From the NCBI RefSeq assembly GCF_033118175.1, contig NW_026870907.1, positions 124,001 through 188,000 of the forward strand: 64,000 bases of DNA, read 5' to 3'. Positions 51,643-63,251 of this stretch are shown in pieces. The notes beneath the pieces were generated by a model. It saw nothing but the letters and a program-made list of their open reading frames with translations. It had not been told where the DNA came from and searched no databases. The position numbers and the translations under genes were made by a program. The number at the start of each line of letters is the position of its first letter. Within the stretch, counting starts at the first letter, position 1. The DNA is from Dama dama. Taxonomy: Eukaryota > Chordata > Mammalia > Artiodactyla > Cervidae.

Positions 51643-52245
51643 CTAAATTCCATATACATGTGTCAGTTTGCTGTAATGTTCTTTATCTTTCTGGCTTACT
51701 TCACTCTGTATAATGGGCTCCAGCTTCATCCATCTCATTAGGACTGGTTCAAATGAATTCTTTTTAATGGCTGAGTAATATTCCATGGTGTATATGTACC
51801 ACAGCTTTCTTATCCATTCATCTGCTGATGGGCATCTAGGTTGCTTCCATGTCCTGGCTATTATAAACAGTGCTGCGATGAACATTGGGGTGCACGTGTC
51901 TCTTTCAGATCTGGTTTCCTCAGTGTGTATGCCCAGAAGTGGGATTGCTGGGTCATATGGCAGTTCTATGTCCAGTTTTTTAAGAAATCTCCACACTGTT
52001 TTCCATAGCGGCTGTACTAGTTTGCATTCCCACCAACAGTGTAAGAGGGTTCCCTTTTCTCCACACCCTCTCCAGCATTTATTGCTTGTAGACTTTTGGA
52101 TAGCAGCCATCCTGACTGTCGTGTAATGGTACCTCATTGTGGTTTTGATTTGCATTTCTCTAATAATGAGTGATGTTGAGCATCTTTTCATGTGTTTGTT
52201 AGCCATCTGTATGTCTTCCTTGGAGAAATGTCTGTTTAGTTCTTG
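51643..52245 (-). pseudogene. LINE-1 ORF2 C-terminal fragment (Cys-rich domain)
   Basis: About 200 codons stay open on the minus strand, ending at the natural ORF2 stop. The start is only the first ATG in the fragment, not a real initiator. Near the N-terminus is the NRHFSKED segment. A C-X3-C-X7-H-X4-C motif follows (Cys58, Cys62, His70, Cys75 counted from that ATG, within CWRGCG...LLHCWWEC), and then the DPAIPLLGI and YTMEYYSAIK segments. In L1 this region is the Cys-rich C-terminus of the ORF2 endonuclease/reverse transcriptase, linked to RNA binding and retrotransposition. With no endonuclease or RT domain attached, the fragment cannot act. The lack of any frame break suggests a fairly young insertion. 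Confidence 0.92.
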
Positions 52246-52889
52246 CATTCCTATATACTAACAATGAAAAAACAGACAGAGAAATTAAGGAAACAATACC
52301 ATTCACCATTGCAACAAAAAGAATAAAATACTTAGGAGTATATCTACCTAAAGAAACAAAGGACCTATACATAGAAAACTATAAAACACTGATGAAAGAA
52401 ATCAAAGAGGACACAAACAGATGGAGAAACATACCGTGTTCATGGATTGGAAGAATTAATATTGTCAAAATGGCTATTCTACCCAAAGCAGTCTATAGAT
52501 TCAATGCAATCCCTATCAAGCTACCAACGGTATTTTTCACAGAACTAGACCAAAGAATTTCACAATTTGTATGGAAATACAAAAAACCTCGAATAGCCAA
52601 AGTAATCTTGAGAAAGAAGAATGGAACTGGAGGAATCAACCTGCCTGACTTCAGACTCTACTACAAAGCCACAGTCATCAAGACAGTATGGTACTGGCAC
52701 AAAGACAGAAATATAGATCAATGGAACAGAATAGAAAGCCCAGAGATAAATCCACGAACCTATGGACACCTTATCTTTGACAAAGGAGGCAAGGATATAC
52801 AATGGAAAAAAGACAACCTCTTTAACAAGTGGTGCGGGGAAAACTGGTCAACCACTTGTAAAAGAATGAAACTAGAACACTTTCTAACA
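52246..52889 (+). pseudogene. Inverted LINE-1 ORF2 internal fragment (after the RT core, before the Cys-rich end)
   Basis: About 213 codons are open on the plus strand, from the AFLYTNN segment at the junction through IPFTIATKRIKYLG, PCSWIGRINIVKMAILPK, INLPDFRLYYKA, WYWHKDRNIDQWNR and LIFDKGGKDIQW to LEHFLTP, where it runs into the target-site copy. These blocks match, in order, the part of L1 ORF2p that follows the reverse-transcriptase catalytic core. The YADD active site is upstream and not present. The piece lies opposite to the 3' fragment, as twin priming predicts. Its right edge, TAACAC then CCTCTAG, shares one or two C residues with the target, consistent with microhomology at the internal priming site. 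Confidence 0.92.
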
Positions 52890-52903
52890 CCCTCTAGACT
52901 TTA
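52890..52903 (+). repeat. Target-site duplication, right copy
   Basis: This is a perfect 14/14 match to 51287-51300, followed at once by GACAGTGATCTTGGG, the normal continuation of the satellite. Because the right copy still carries the TTTA variant inside satellite context, that variant was most likely present in the monomer before insertion. Confidence 0.93.
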
Positions 52904-54579
52904 GACAGTGATCTTGGGTTTTCTCTGGAATGCCATCAAGGAAATCAAGGCTCCTTTCACGTTTGATGTGGAACACGCAATTGCTCTGCACGCAGTGCAG
53001 GGGAATCGGGCCTCATCTCGGGGCGAGGGGGAAGTCTCATGGTTTTTCTCGAGTTGCGGCCGGAACCTGGGGTATATTCTCGAGTTACGACGGGGAGGGC
53101 CCTTCCAGACACGTGTTTGTTCAGCGACGTCAGGACTCCTGCCTAGGAGCGAGGGACACCTCGGAATTCTCCTCGAGTCTTGGCATGGCAATTGGGACAC
53201 GTATCCACGTGAGGTGGGAGACCCAGGGTCCCTTTCCAAGTGCCACAGGGATCCTGGGACTCCTATCCATTTTCAAGAGGAGTCAGGCATCGTCTCCTTT
53301 GGAAGCATTGATCTCCGCAGACCTCTCGAGTTTTCAAAGGATGTGAGGCCTCCGGTCGCGATGAGGCGGAGGACTAGGTCTTTCTCTGTGGTCTCCACAG
53401 GGGATTAAGACATCCCTTCATCTTGGGAGATGCAAGAGGAGCCTGCATTCAATTCACTGCAGGGATATCCGGCCTTACTTCGAGTCAGAGCATCTCGTTG
53501 TCCATTCCACTTGAGGCCACAAACTCAGGGTCCCTCTCACATACCTGTTGCTGAGAGAAGCCTCCTCTTGAGGTGCTTGTGGAAAGTTGGTATTCCTCTT
53601 GAGTCGAAGCCAGGGACTAAGCTCTCATCTCGAGTTGATTTGGGGTCCACGGAGCCCTTTCGTGTTGCTCCAGTGACCTCAGGATCCCTCTAGACTTGAG
53701 ACAGTGATCTTGGGTTTTCTCTGGAGTGCCATCAAGGAAATCAAGGCTCCTTTCACGTTTGATGTGGAACACAGAATTGCTCTGCACGCAGTGCAAGGGA
53801 ATCGGGCCTCATCTCGCGGCGAGGGGGAAGTCTCATGGTTTTTCTCGAGTTGCGGCCGGAACCTGGGGTATATTCTCGAGTTACGACGGGGAGGGCCCTT
53901 CCAGACTCGTGTTTGTTCAGCGACGTCAGGACTGCTGCCTAGGAGCGAGGGACACCTCGGGATTTTCTTCGAGTCTTGGCATGGCAATTGGGACGCGTCT
54001 CCACGTGAGGCGGGAGACCCAGGGTCCCTTTCCACGTGCCACAGGGATCCTGGGACTCCTATCCATTTTCAAGAGGAGTCAGGCATCGTCTCCTTTGGAA
54101 GCATTGATCTCCGCGGACCTCTCGAGTTTTCAAAGTATGTGAGGCCTCCGGTCTCGATGAGGCGGAGAACTAGGTCTTTCTCTGTGGTCTCCACAGGGGA
54201 TTCAGACATCCCTTCGTCTTGGGAGATGCAAGACGAGCCTGCATTCAATTCACTGCAGGGATATCCGGCCTTACTTCGAGTCACAGCATCTCGGTGTCCA
54301 TTCCACTTGAGGCCACAAACTCAGGGTCCCTCTCACATACCTGTAGCTGAGAGAAGCCTCCTCTTGAGGTGCTTGTGGAAAGTTGGTATTCCTCTTGAGT
54401 CAAAGCCAGGGACTAAGCTATCATCTCGAGTTGATTTGGGGTCCACAGAGCCCTTTCGTGTTGCTCCAGTGACCTCAGGATCCTTCTAGACTTGAGACAG
54501 TGATCTTGGGTTTTCTCTGGAGTGCCATCAAGGAAATCAAGGCTCCTTTCACGTTTGATGTGGAACACGGAATTGCTCT

Positions 54580-55200
54580 GCATGCAGTGCAGGGGAATCG
54601 GGCCTCAACTCGCGGCGAGGGGGAAATCTCATGGTTTTTCTCGAGTTGCGGCCGGAACCTGGGGTATATTCTCGAGTTACGACTGGGAGGGCCCTTCCAG
54701 ACACGTGTTTGTTCAGCGACGTCAGGACTCCTGCCTAGGTGCGAGGGACACCTCGGGATTCTCCTCGAGTCTTGGCATGGCAATTGGGACGCGTCTCCAC
54801 GAGAGGCGGGAGACCCAGGGTCCCTCTCCACGTGCCACAGGGATCCTGGGACTCCTATCCATTTTCAAGAGGAGTCCCGCATCGTCTCCTTTGGAAGCAT
54901 TGATCTCCGCAGACCTCTCGAATTTTCAAAGGATGTGAGGCCTCCGCTCGCGATGAGGCGGAGAATTAGGTCCTTCTCTGTGGTCTCCACAGGGGATTCA
55001 GACATCCCTTCGTCTTGGGAGATGCAAGACGAGCCTGCATTCAATTCACTGCAGTGATATCCGGCCTTACTTCGAGACAGAGCATCTCGGTGTCCATTCC
55101 AGTTGAGGCCACAAACTCAGGGTCCCTCTCACATACCTGTAGCTGAGAGAAGCCTCCTCTTGAGGTGCTTGTGGCAAGTTGGTATTCCTCTTGAGTCGAA
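54580..55200 (+). repeat. Segmental duplication D, first copy (partner 59353-59973, offset 4773 bp = 6 monomers)
   Basis: Shared rare variants at a constant offset include TGCATGCAGTGCAG, GGGGGAAATCTCATGG, CGACTGGGAGGG, CCACGAGAGGCGGG, GTCCCTCTCCACG, GAATTAGGTCCTTC, CTGCAGTGATATCC (55051/59824) and GTGGCAAGTTGG (55171/59944). Confidence 0.82.
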
Positions 55201-55295
55201 GCCAGGGACTAAGCTCTCATCTCGAGTTGATTTGGGGTCCACGGAGCCCTTTCCTGTTGCTCCAGTGACCTCAGGATCCCTCTAGACTTGAGACA

Positions 55296-56885
55296 GTGAT
55301 CTTGGGTTTTCTCAGGAGTGCCATCAAGGAAATCAAGGCTCCTTTCACGTTTGATGTGGAAAACGGAATTGCTCTGCACGCAGTGCAGGGGAATCGGGTC
55401 TCATCTCGCGGCGAGGGGGAAGTCTCATGGTTTTTCTCGAGTTGCGGCCGGAACCTGGGGTATATTCTCGAGTTACGACGGGGAGGGCCCTTCCAGACAC
55501 GTGTTTGTTTAGTGATGTCAGGACTCCTGCCTAGGTGCGAGGAACACCTCGGGATTCTCTTCGAGTCTTGGCATTGCAATTGGGACGCGTCTCCACTTGA
55601 GGCGGGAGACCCAGTGTCCCTTCGACGTGCCACAGATATCCTGGGACTCCTATCCATTTTCAAGAGGAGTCAGGCATCCTCTCCTTCGGAAGTATTGATC
55701 TCGGCGGACCTCTCGAGTTTTCAAGGGATATGAGCCCTCTGGTCGCGAGGAGGCGGAGGACTAGGTCTTTCTCTGTGGTCTCCACAGGGGATTCAGGCAA
55801 CCCTTCGTCTTGGGAGATGCAAGACGAGCCTGCATTCAATTCACGGCAGGGATATCCGGCCTTACTTCGAGTCAGAGCATCTCGGTGTCCATTCCACTTG
55901 AGGCCAGAAACTCAGGGTCCCTCTCACATACCTGTAGCTGAGAGAAGCCTCCTCTTGAGGTGCTTGTGGCAATTTGGTATTCCTCTTGAGTCGAAGCCAG
56001 GGACTAAGCTCTCATCTCGAGTTAATTTGGGGTCCACGGAGCCCTTTCCTGTTGCTCCAGTGACCTCAGGATCCCTCTAGACTTGAGACAGTGATCTTGG
56101 GTTTTCTCTGGAGTGCCATCAAGGAAATCAAGGCTCCTTTCACGTTTGATGTGGAAAACGGAATTGCTCTGCACGCAGTGCAGGGGAATCGGGTCTCATC
56201 TCGCGGCGAGTGGGAAGTCTCATGGTTTTTCTCGAGTTGCGGCCGGAACCTGGGGTATATTCTCGAGTTACGACGGGGAGGGCCCTTCCAGACACGTGTT
56301 TGTTTAGTGATGTCAGGACTCCTGCCTAGGTTCGAGGGACACCTCGGGATTCTCTTCGAGTCTTGGCATTGCAATTGGGACGCGTCTCCACTTGAGGCGG
56401 GAGAACCAGTGTCCCTTCGACGTGCCACAGATATCCTGGGACTCCTATCCATTTTCAAGAGGAGTCAGGCATCGTCTCCTTCGGAAGTATTGATCTCGGC
56501 GGACCTCTCGAGTTTTCAAGGAATATGAGCCCTCTGGTCGCGAGGAGGCGGAGGACTAGGTCTTTCTCTGTGGTCTCCACAGGGGATTCAGGCAACCCTT
56601 CGTCTTGGGAGATGCAAGACGAGCCTGCATTCAATTCACTGCAGGGATATCCGGCCTTACTTCGAGTCAGAGCATCTCGGTGTCCATTCCACTTGAGGCC
56701 ACAAACTCAGGGTCCCTCTCACATACCTGTAGCTGAGAGAAGCCTCCTCCTGAGGTGCTTGTGGAAAATTGGCATTCCTCTTGAATCGAAGCCAGGGACT
56801 AAGCTCTCATCTCGAGTTGATTTGGGGTCCACGGAGCCCTTTCGTGTTGCTCCAGTGACCTCAGGATCCCTCTAGACTTGAGACA
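55296..56885 (+). repeat. Recent single-monomer tandem duplication (795-bp units)
   Basis: The units at 55296 and 56091 share many private changes: GTGGAAAACGG, AATCGGGTCTC, TGTTTAGTGATGTCAGG, TTCTCTTCGAG, GGCATTGCAATTGG, CCCTTCGACGTG, CCACAGATATCC, and ATATGAGCCCTCTGGTCGCG. Both are 795 bp, and the differences between them are few. This is the clearest one-unit unequal crossover in the window. Confidence 0.88.
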
Positions 56886-59352
56886 GTGATCTTGGGTTTT
56901 CTCTGGAGTGCCATCAAGGAAATCAAGTCTCCTTTCATGTTTGATGTGGAACACGGAATTGCTCTGCACGCAGTGCAGGGGAATCGGGTCTCATCTCGCG
57001 GCGAAGGGGAAGTCTCATGGTTTTTCTCGAGTTGCGGCCGGCACCTGGGGTATATTCTCGATTTACGACGGGGAGGGCCCCTCCAGACACGTGTTTGTTC
57101 AGCGACGTCAGGACACCTGCCTAGGTGCGAGGGACATCTCGGGATTCAACTCGAGTCTTGGCATGGCAATTGGGATGCGTCTCCACGTGAGGCGGGAGAC
57201 CCAGGGTCCCTTTCCACGTGCCACAGGGATCCTGGGACTCCTATCCATTTTCAAGAGGAGTCGGGCATCGTCTCCTTTGGAAGCATTGATCTCCGCAGAC
57301 CTCTCGAGTTTTCAAAGCATGTGAGGCGTCCGGTCGCGATGAGACGGAGGACTAGGTCTTTCTCTGTGGTCTCCACAGGGGATTCAGACATCCCTTCGTC
57401 TTGGGAGATGCAAGAGGAGCCTGCATTCAATTCACTGCAGGGATATCCGGCCTTACTTCGAGTCAGAGCATCTCAGTGTCCATTCCACTTGAGGCCACAA
57501 ACTCAGGGTCCCTCTCACATACCTGTAGCTGAGAGAAGCCTCCTCTTGAGGTGATTGTGGAAAGTTGGTATTCCACTTGAGGCGAAGCCAGGGACTAAGC
57601 TATCACCTCGAGTTGATTTGGGGTCCACAGAGCCCTTTCGAGATGCTCCAGTGACCTCAGGATCCCTCTAGACTTGAGACAGTGATCTTGGGTTTTCTCT
57701 GGAGTGCCATCAAGGAAATCAAGGCTCCTTTCACGTTTGATGTGGAACACGGAATTGCTCTGCACGCAGTGCAGGGGAATCGGGCCTCATCTCGCGGCGA
57801 GGGGGAAGTCTCATGGTTATTCTCGAGTTGCGGCCGGAACCTGGGGTATATTCTCGAGTTACGACGGGGAGGGCCCTTCCAGACACGTGTTTGTTCAGCG
57901 ACGTCAGGACTCCTGCCTAGGTGCGAGGGACACCTCGGGATTCTCCTCGAGTCTTGGCATGGCAATTTGGACGCGTCTCCACGTGAGGCGGGAGACCCAG
58001 GGTCCCTTTCCACGTGCCACAGGGATCCTGGGACTCCTATCCATTTTCAAGAAGAGTCTGGCATCGTCTCCTTTGGAAGCATTGATCTCCGCAGACCTCT
58101 CAAGTTTTCAAAGGAGGTGAGGCCTCCGGTCGCGATGAGGCGGAGGACTAGGTCTTTCTCTGTGGTCTCCACAGCGGATTCAGACATCCCTTCGTCTTGG
58201 GAGATGCAAGACGAGCCTGCTTTCAATTCACTGCAGGGATATCCGGCCTTACTTCGATTCAGAGCATCTCGGAGTCCATTCCACTTGAGGCCACAAACTC
58301 AGGGTCCCTCTCACATACCTGTAGCTGAGAGAAACCTCCTCTTGAGGTGCTTGTGGAAAGTTGGGATTCCTCTTAGTCGAGGCCAGGGACTAAGCGCTCA
58401 TCTCGAGTTGATTTGGGGTCCACGGAGCCCTTTCGTGTTGCTCCAGTGACCTCAGGATCCCTCTAGACTTGAGACAGTGATCTTGGGTTTTCTCTGGATT
58501 GCCATCAAGGAAATCAAGGCTCCTTTCACGTTTGATGTGGAACACGGAATTGCTCTGCACGCAGTGCAGGGGAGTGGAGCCTCATATCGTGGCGAGGGGG
58601 AAGTCTCATGGTTTTTCTCGAGTTGCGGCCGGAACCTGTCGTATATTCTCGAGTTAGGACGGGGAGGGCCCTTCCAGACACGTGTTTGTTCAGCGACGTC
58701 AGGACTCCTGCCTAGGTGCGAGGGACACCTCGGGATTCTCCTCGAGTCTTGGCATGGCAATTGGGATGCGTCTCCACGTGAGGCGGGAGACCCAGGGTCC
58801 CTTTCCACGTGCCACAGGGATCCTGGGACTCCTATCCATTTTCAAGAGGAGTCGGGCATCGTCTCCTTTGGAAGCATTGATCTCCGCAGACCTCTCGAGT
58901 TTTCAAAGGATGTGAGGCCTCCGATCGCGATGTGACGGAGGACTAGGTCTTGCTCTGTGGTTTCCACAGGGGATTCAGACATCCCTTCGTCTTGGGAGAT
59001 GCAAGACGAGCCTGCATTCAATTCACTGCAGGGATATCCGGCCTTACTTCGAGTCAGAGCATCTCGGTGTCCATTCCACTTGAGGCCACAAACTCAGGGT
59101 CCCTCTCACATACCCGTAGCTGAGAGAAGCCTCCTCTTGAGGTGCTTGTGGAAAGTTGGTATTCCTCTTGACTCGAAGCCAGGGAATAAGCTATCACCTC
59201 GAGTTGATTTGGGGTCCACAGAGCCCTTTCGTGTTGCTCCAGTGACCTCAGGATCCCTCTAGACTTGAGACAGTGATCTTTGGTTTTCTCTGGAGTGCCA
59301 TCAAGGAAATCAAGGCTCCTTTCACGTTTGATGTGGAACACGGAATTGCTCT

Positions 59353-59973
59353 GCATGCAGTGCAGTGGAATCGGGCCTCAACTCGCGGCGAGGGGGAAAT
59401 CTCATGGTTTTTCTCGAGTTGCGGCCGGAACCTGGGGTATATTCTCGAGTTACGACTGGGAGGGCCCTTCCAGACACGTGTTTGTTCAGCGACGTAAGGA
59501 CTCCTGGCTAGGTGCGAGGGACACCTCGGGATTCTCCTCGAGTCTTGGCATGGCAATTGGGACGCGTCTCCACGAGAGGCGGGAGACCCAGGGTCCCTCT
59601 CCACGTGCCACAGGGATCCTGGGACTCCTATCCATTTTCAAGAGGAGTCAGGCATCGTCTCCTTTGGAAGCATTGATCTCCGCGGACCTCTCGAATTTTC
59701 AAAGGATATGAGGCCTCCGCTCGCGATGAGGCGGAGAATTAGGTCCTTCTCTGTGGTCTCCACAGGGGATTCAGACATCCCTTCGTCTTGGGAGATGCAA
59801 GACGAGCCTGCATTCAATTCACTGCAGTGATATCCGGCCTTACTTCGAGTCAGAGCATCTCGGTGTCCATTCCACTTGAGACCACAAACTCAGGGTCCCT
59901 CTCACATACCTGTAGCTGAGAGAAACCTCCTCTTGAGGTGCTTGTGGCAAGTTGGTATTCCTCTTGAGTCGAA
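59353..59973 (+). repeat. Segmental duplication D, second copy (partner 54580-55200)
   Basis: This segment carries the same variant series as the first copy, with a few private differences such as GTGCAGTGGAATC and GACGTAAGGACTCCTGGC. Five unrelated monomers lie between the copies. Confidence 0.82.
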
Positions 59974-62900
59974 GCCTGGAACTAAGCTCTCATCTCGAGT
60001 TGATATGCGGTCCACGGAGCCCTTTCGTTTTGCTCCAGTGACCTCAGGATCCCTCTAGACTTGAGACAGTGATCTTGGGTTTTCTCTGGAGTGCCATCAA
60101 GGAAATCAAGGCTCCTTTCACGTTTGATGTGGAACACGGAATTGCTCTGCACGCAGTGCAGGGGAATCGGGCCTCATCTCGCGGCAAGTGGGATGTCTCA
60201 TGGTTTTTCTACGTAGCGGCCGGAACCTGGGGTATATTCTCGAGTTACGACGGGGAGGTCCCTTCCAGACACGTTTTTGTTCAGCGACGTCAGGACTCCT
60301 GCCTAGGTGCGAGGGACACCTCGGGATTCTCCTCGGGTCTTGGCATGGCAATTGGGACGCTTCTCCACGTGAGGCGGGAGACCCAGTGCCCCTTTCCACG
60401 TGCCACAGGGATCCTGGGCCTCCTATCTATTTTCAAGAGGAGTCAGGCATCGTCTCCTTTGGAAGCATTGATCTCCGCGGACCTGTCGAGTTTTCAAAGG
60501 ATGTGAGGCCTCCGGTCGCGTTGAGGCGGAGGACTATGTCTTTCTCTGTGGTCTCCCCAGGGGATTCAGACATCCCTTCGTCTTGGGAGCTGCAAGACGA
60601 GTCTGCATTCAATTCACTGCAGGGATATCCGGCCTGAATTCGAATCAGAGCATCTCGGTGTCCATTCCACTTGAGACCACAAACTCAGGGGCCCTCTCAC
60701 ATACCTGTAGCTGAGAGAAGCCTCCTCTTGAGGTGCTTTTGGAAAGTTGGTATTCCTCTTGAGTCGAAGCCAGGGACTAAGCTCTCATCTCGAGTTGATT
60801 TGGGGTCCACGGAGCCCTTTCGTGTTGCTCCAGGGACCTCAGGATCCCTCTAGACTTGAGACAGTGATCTTGGGTTTTCTCTGGAGTGCCATCAAGGAAA
60901 TCAAGCCTCCTTTCACGTTTGATATGGAACACGGAATTGCTCTGCACTCAGTGCAGGGGAATCGGGCCTCATCTCGCGGCGAGAGGGAAGTCTCATGGTT
61001 TTTCTCGAGTTGCGGCCGGAACCTGGGGTATATTCTCGAGTTACGACGGGGAGGGCCCTTCCAGACACGTGTTTGTTCAGCGACGTCAGGACTCCAGCCT
61101 AGGTGCGAGGGACACCTCGGGATTCTCCTCGAGTCTTGGCATGGCAATTGGGACGCGTCTCCACGTGAGGCGGGAGACCCAGTGTCCCTTTCCACGTGCC
61201 ACAGGGATCCTGGGACTCCTATCCATTTTCAAGAGGAGTCAGGCATCGTCTCCTTTGGAAGCATTGTTCTCCGCGGACCTCTTGAGTTTTCAAAGGATGT
61301 GAGGCCTCCGGTCGCGATGAGGCGGAGGACTAGGTCTTTCTCTGTGGTCTCCACAGGGGATTCAGACATCCCTTCGTCTTGGGAGATGCAAGACGAGCCT
61401 GCATTCAATTCACTGCAGGGATATCCGGTCTTACATCACGTCAGAGCATATCGGGGTCCATTCCACTTGAGGCCACAAACTCAGGGTCCCTCTCACATAC
61501 CTGTAGCTGAGAGAAGCCTCCTCTTGAGGTGCTTGTGGAAAGTTGGTATTCCTCTTGAGTCGAAGCCAGGGACTAAGCTCTCATCTCGAGTTGATTTGGG
61601 GTCCACAGAGCCCTTTCGTGTTGCTCCAGTGACCTCAGGATCCCTCTAGACTTGAGCCAGTGATCTTGGGTTTTCTCTGGAGTGCCATCAAGTAAATCAA
61701 GGCTCCTTTCACGTTTGATGTGTAACACGGAATTGCTCTGCACGCAGTGCAGGGGATTCGGGCCTCATCTCGCGGCGAGGGGGAAGTCTCATGGTTTTTC
61801 TCGAGTTGCGGCCGGAACCTGGGGTATATTCCCGAGTTACGACGGGGAGGGCCCTTCTCAGACACGTGTTTATTCAGCGATGTCAGGACTCCTGCCTAGG
61901 TGCGAGGGACACCTCGGGATTCTCCTCGAGTCTTGACATGGCAATTGGGACTCGTCTCCACGTGAGGCGGGAGACCCAGGTTCCCTTTCCTCATGCCACA
62001 GGGATCCTGGGCCTCCTATCCATTTTCAAAAGGAGTCAGGCATCGTCTCCTTTGGAAGCATTGATCTCTGCGGACCTCTCGAGTTTTCAAAGGATGTGAG
62101 GCCTCCGGTCTCGATGAGGCGGAGAACTAGGTCTTTCTCTGTGGTCTCCACAGGGGATTCAGACATCCCTTCGTCTTGGGAGATGCAAGACGAGCCTGCA
62201 TTCAATTCACTGCAGATATATCCGGCCTTACTTCGAGTCAGAGTATCTCGGTGTCCAATCCACTTGAGGTCACAAACTCACGGTCCCTCTCACATACCTG
62301 TAGCTGAGAGAAGCCTCCTCTCGAGGTGCTTGTGGAAAGTTGGTATTCCTCTTGAGTCGAAGCCAGGGACTAAGCTATCATCTCGAGTTGATTTGGGGTC
62401 CACAGAGCCCTTTCGTGTTGCTCCAGTGACCTCAGGATCCCTCTAGACTTGAGACAGTGATCTTGGGTTTGCTCTGGAGTGCCATCAAGGAAATCAAGGC
62501 TCCTTTCACTTTTGATGTGGAACACGGAATTGTTCTGCACGCAGTGCAGGGGAATCGGGCCTCATCTCGCTGTGAGGGGGAAGTCTCATGGTTTTTCTCG
62601 AGTTGCGGCCGGAACCTGGGGTATATTCTCGAGTTACGACGGGGAGGGCCCCTCCAGACACGTGTTTGTTCAGCGACGTCAGAACTCCTGCCTAGGTGCG
62701 AGGGACAACTCGGGATTCTCCTCGAGTCTTGGCATGGCAATTGGGACGCGTCTCCACGTGAGGCGGGATACCCAGGGTCCCTTTCCACGTGCCACAGGGA
62801 TCCTGGGACTCCTATCCATTTTCAAGAGGAGTCAGGCATCGTCTCCTTTGGAAGCATTGATCTCCGCGGACCTCTCGTGTTTTCAAAGGATGTGAGGCCT

Positions 62901-63251
62901 CCGGTCGCGATGAGGTGGAGAACTAGGTCTTTCTATGTGGTCTCCACAGGGGATTCAGACATCCCTTCGTCTTGGGAGATGCAAGAGGAGCCTGCATTCA
63001 ATTCACTGCAGGGATATCCGGCCTTACTTCGAGTCAGATCATCTCGGTGTCCATTCCACTTGAGGCCACAAATTCAGGGTACCTCTCACATACCTGTAGC
63101 TGAGAGAGGCCTCCTCTTGAGGTGCTTGTGGAAAGTGGTATTCCTCTTGAGTCGAAGCCAGGGACTAAGCTATCATCTCGAGTTGATTTGGGGTCCACAG
63201 TGCCCTTTCGTGTTGCTCCAGTGACCTCAGGATCCCTCTAGACTTGAGACA

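Larger units (their letters stand above)
51301..52889 (-). mobile_element. 5'-truncated, 5'-inverted (twin-primed) LINE-1 insertion, ruminant L1 type
   Basis: This is the only non-satellite DNA in the window, 1589 bp inside the monomer that starts at 50509. Read on the minus strand, the right-to-left order is an inverted ORF2 piece, then the 3' ORF2 piece, 3' UTR and A-rich tail. The two ORF2 pieces lie in opposite orientation, meet at about 52243-52248, and are not contiguous in the protein: about 110-120 codons are absent, judging from the L1 ORF2 layout as I recall it. A perfect 14-bp duplication flanks the element. Removing the element plus one copy (1603 bp) gives back a monomer of exactly 796 bp. 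Everything fits target-primed reverse transcription with a second internal priming event. The 3' UTR resembles that of bovid L1 elements. The copy is dead: it lacks the 5' UTR, ORF1 and most of ORF2. Confidence 0.95.
50509..52907 (+). repeat. Satellite monomer split by the LINE-1
   Basis: The unit spans 2399 bp in all. Subtracting the 1589-bp element and one 14-bp target copy leaves 796 bp, so nothing of the satellite was lost. The insertion lies in the CTCTAGACTTGAGACAG segment at the end of the unit, next to the shared TAG where the long repeat frames stop. Confidence 0.93.

Noticed and set aside
51380..51646. 88-codon plus-strand frame with hydrophobic stretches
   Set aside because: It is the reverse complement of the LINE-1 3' UTR; no independent evidence of coding.
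52560..52802. 80-codon minus-strand frame
   Set aside because: It is antisense to the inverted ORF2 fragment, whose plus-strand reading clearly matches L1 ORF2p.
53679..54035. Recurring 118-codon minus-strand open frame
   Set aside because: It is the complement of the same satellite segment, repeated in most units, with many copies broken and no coding context.
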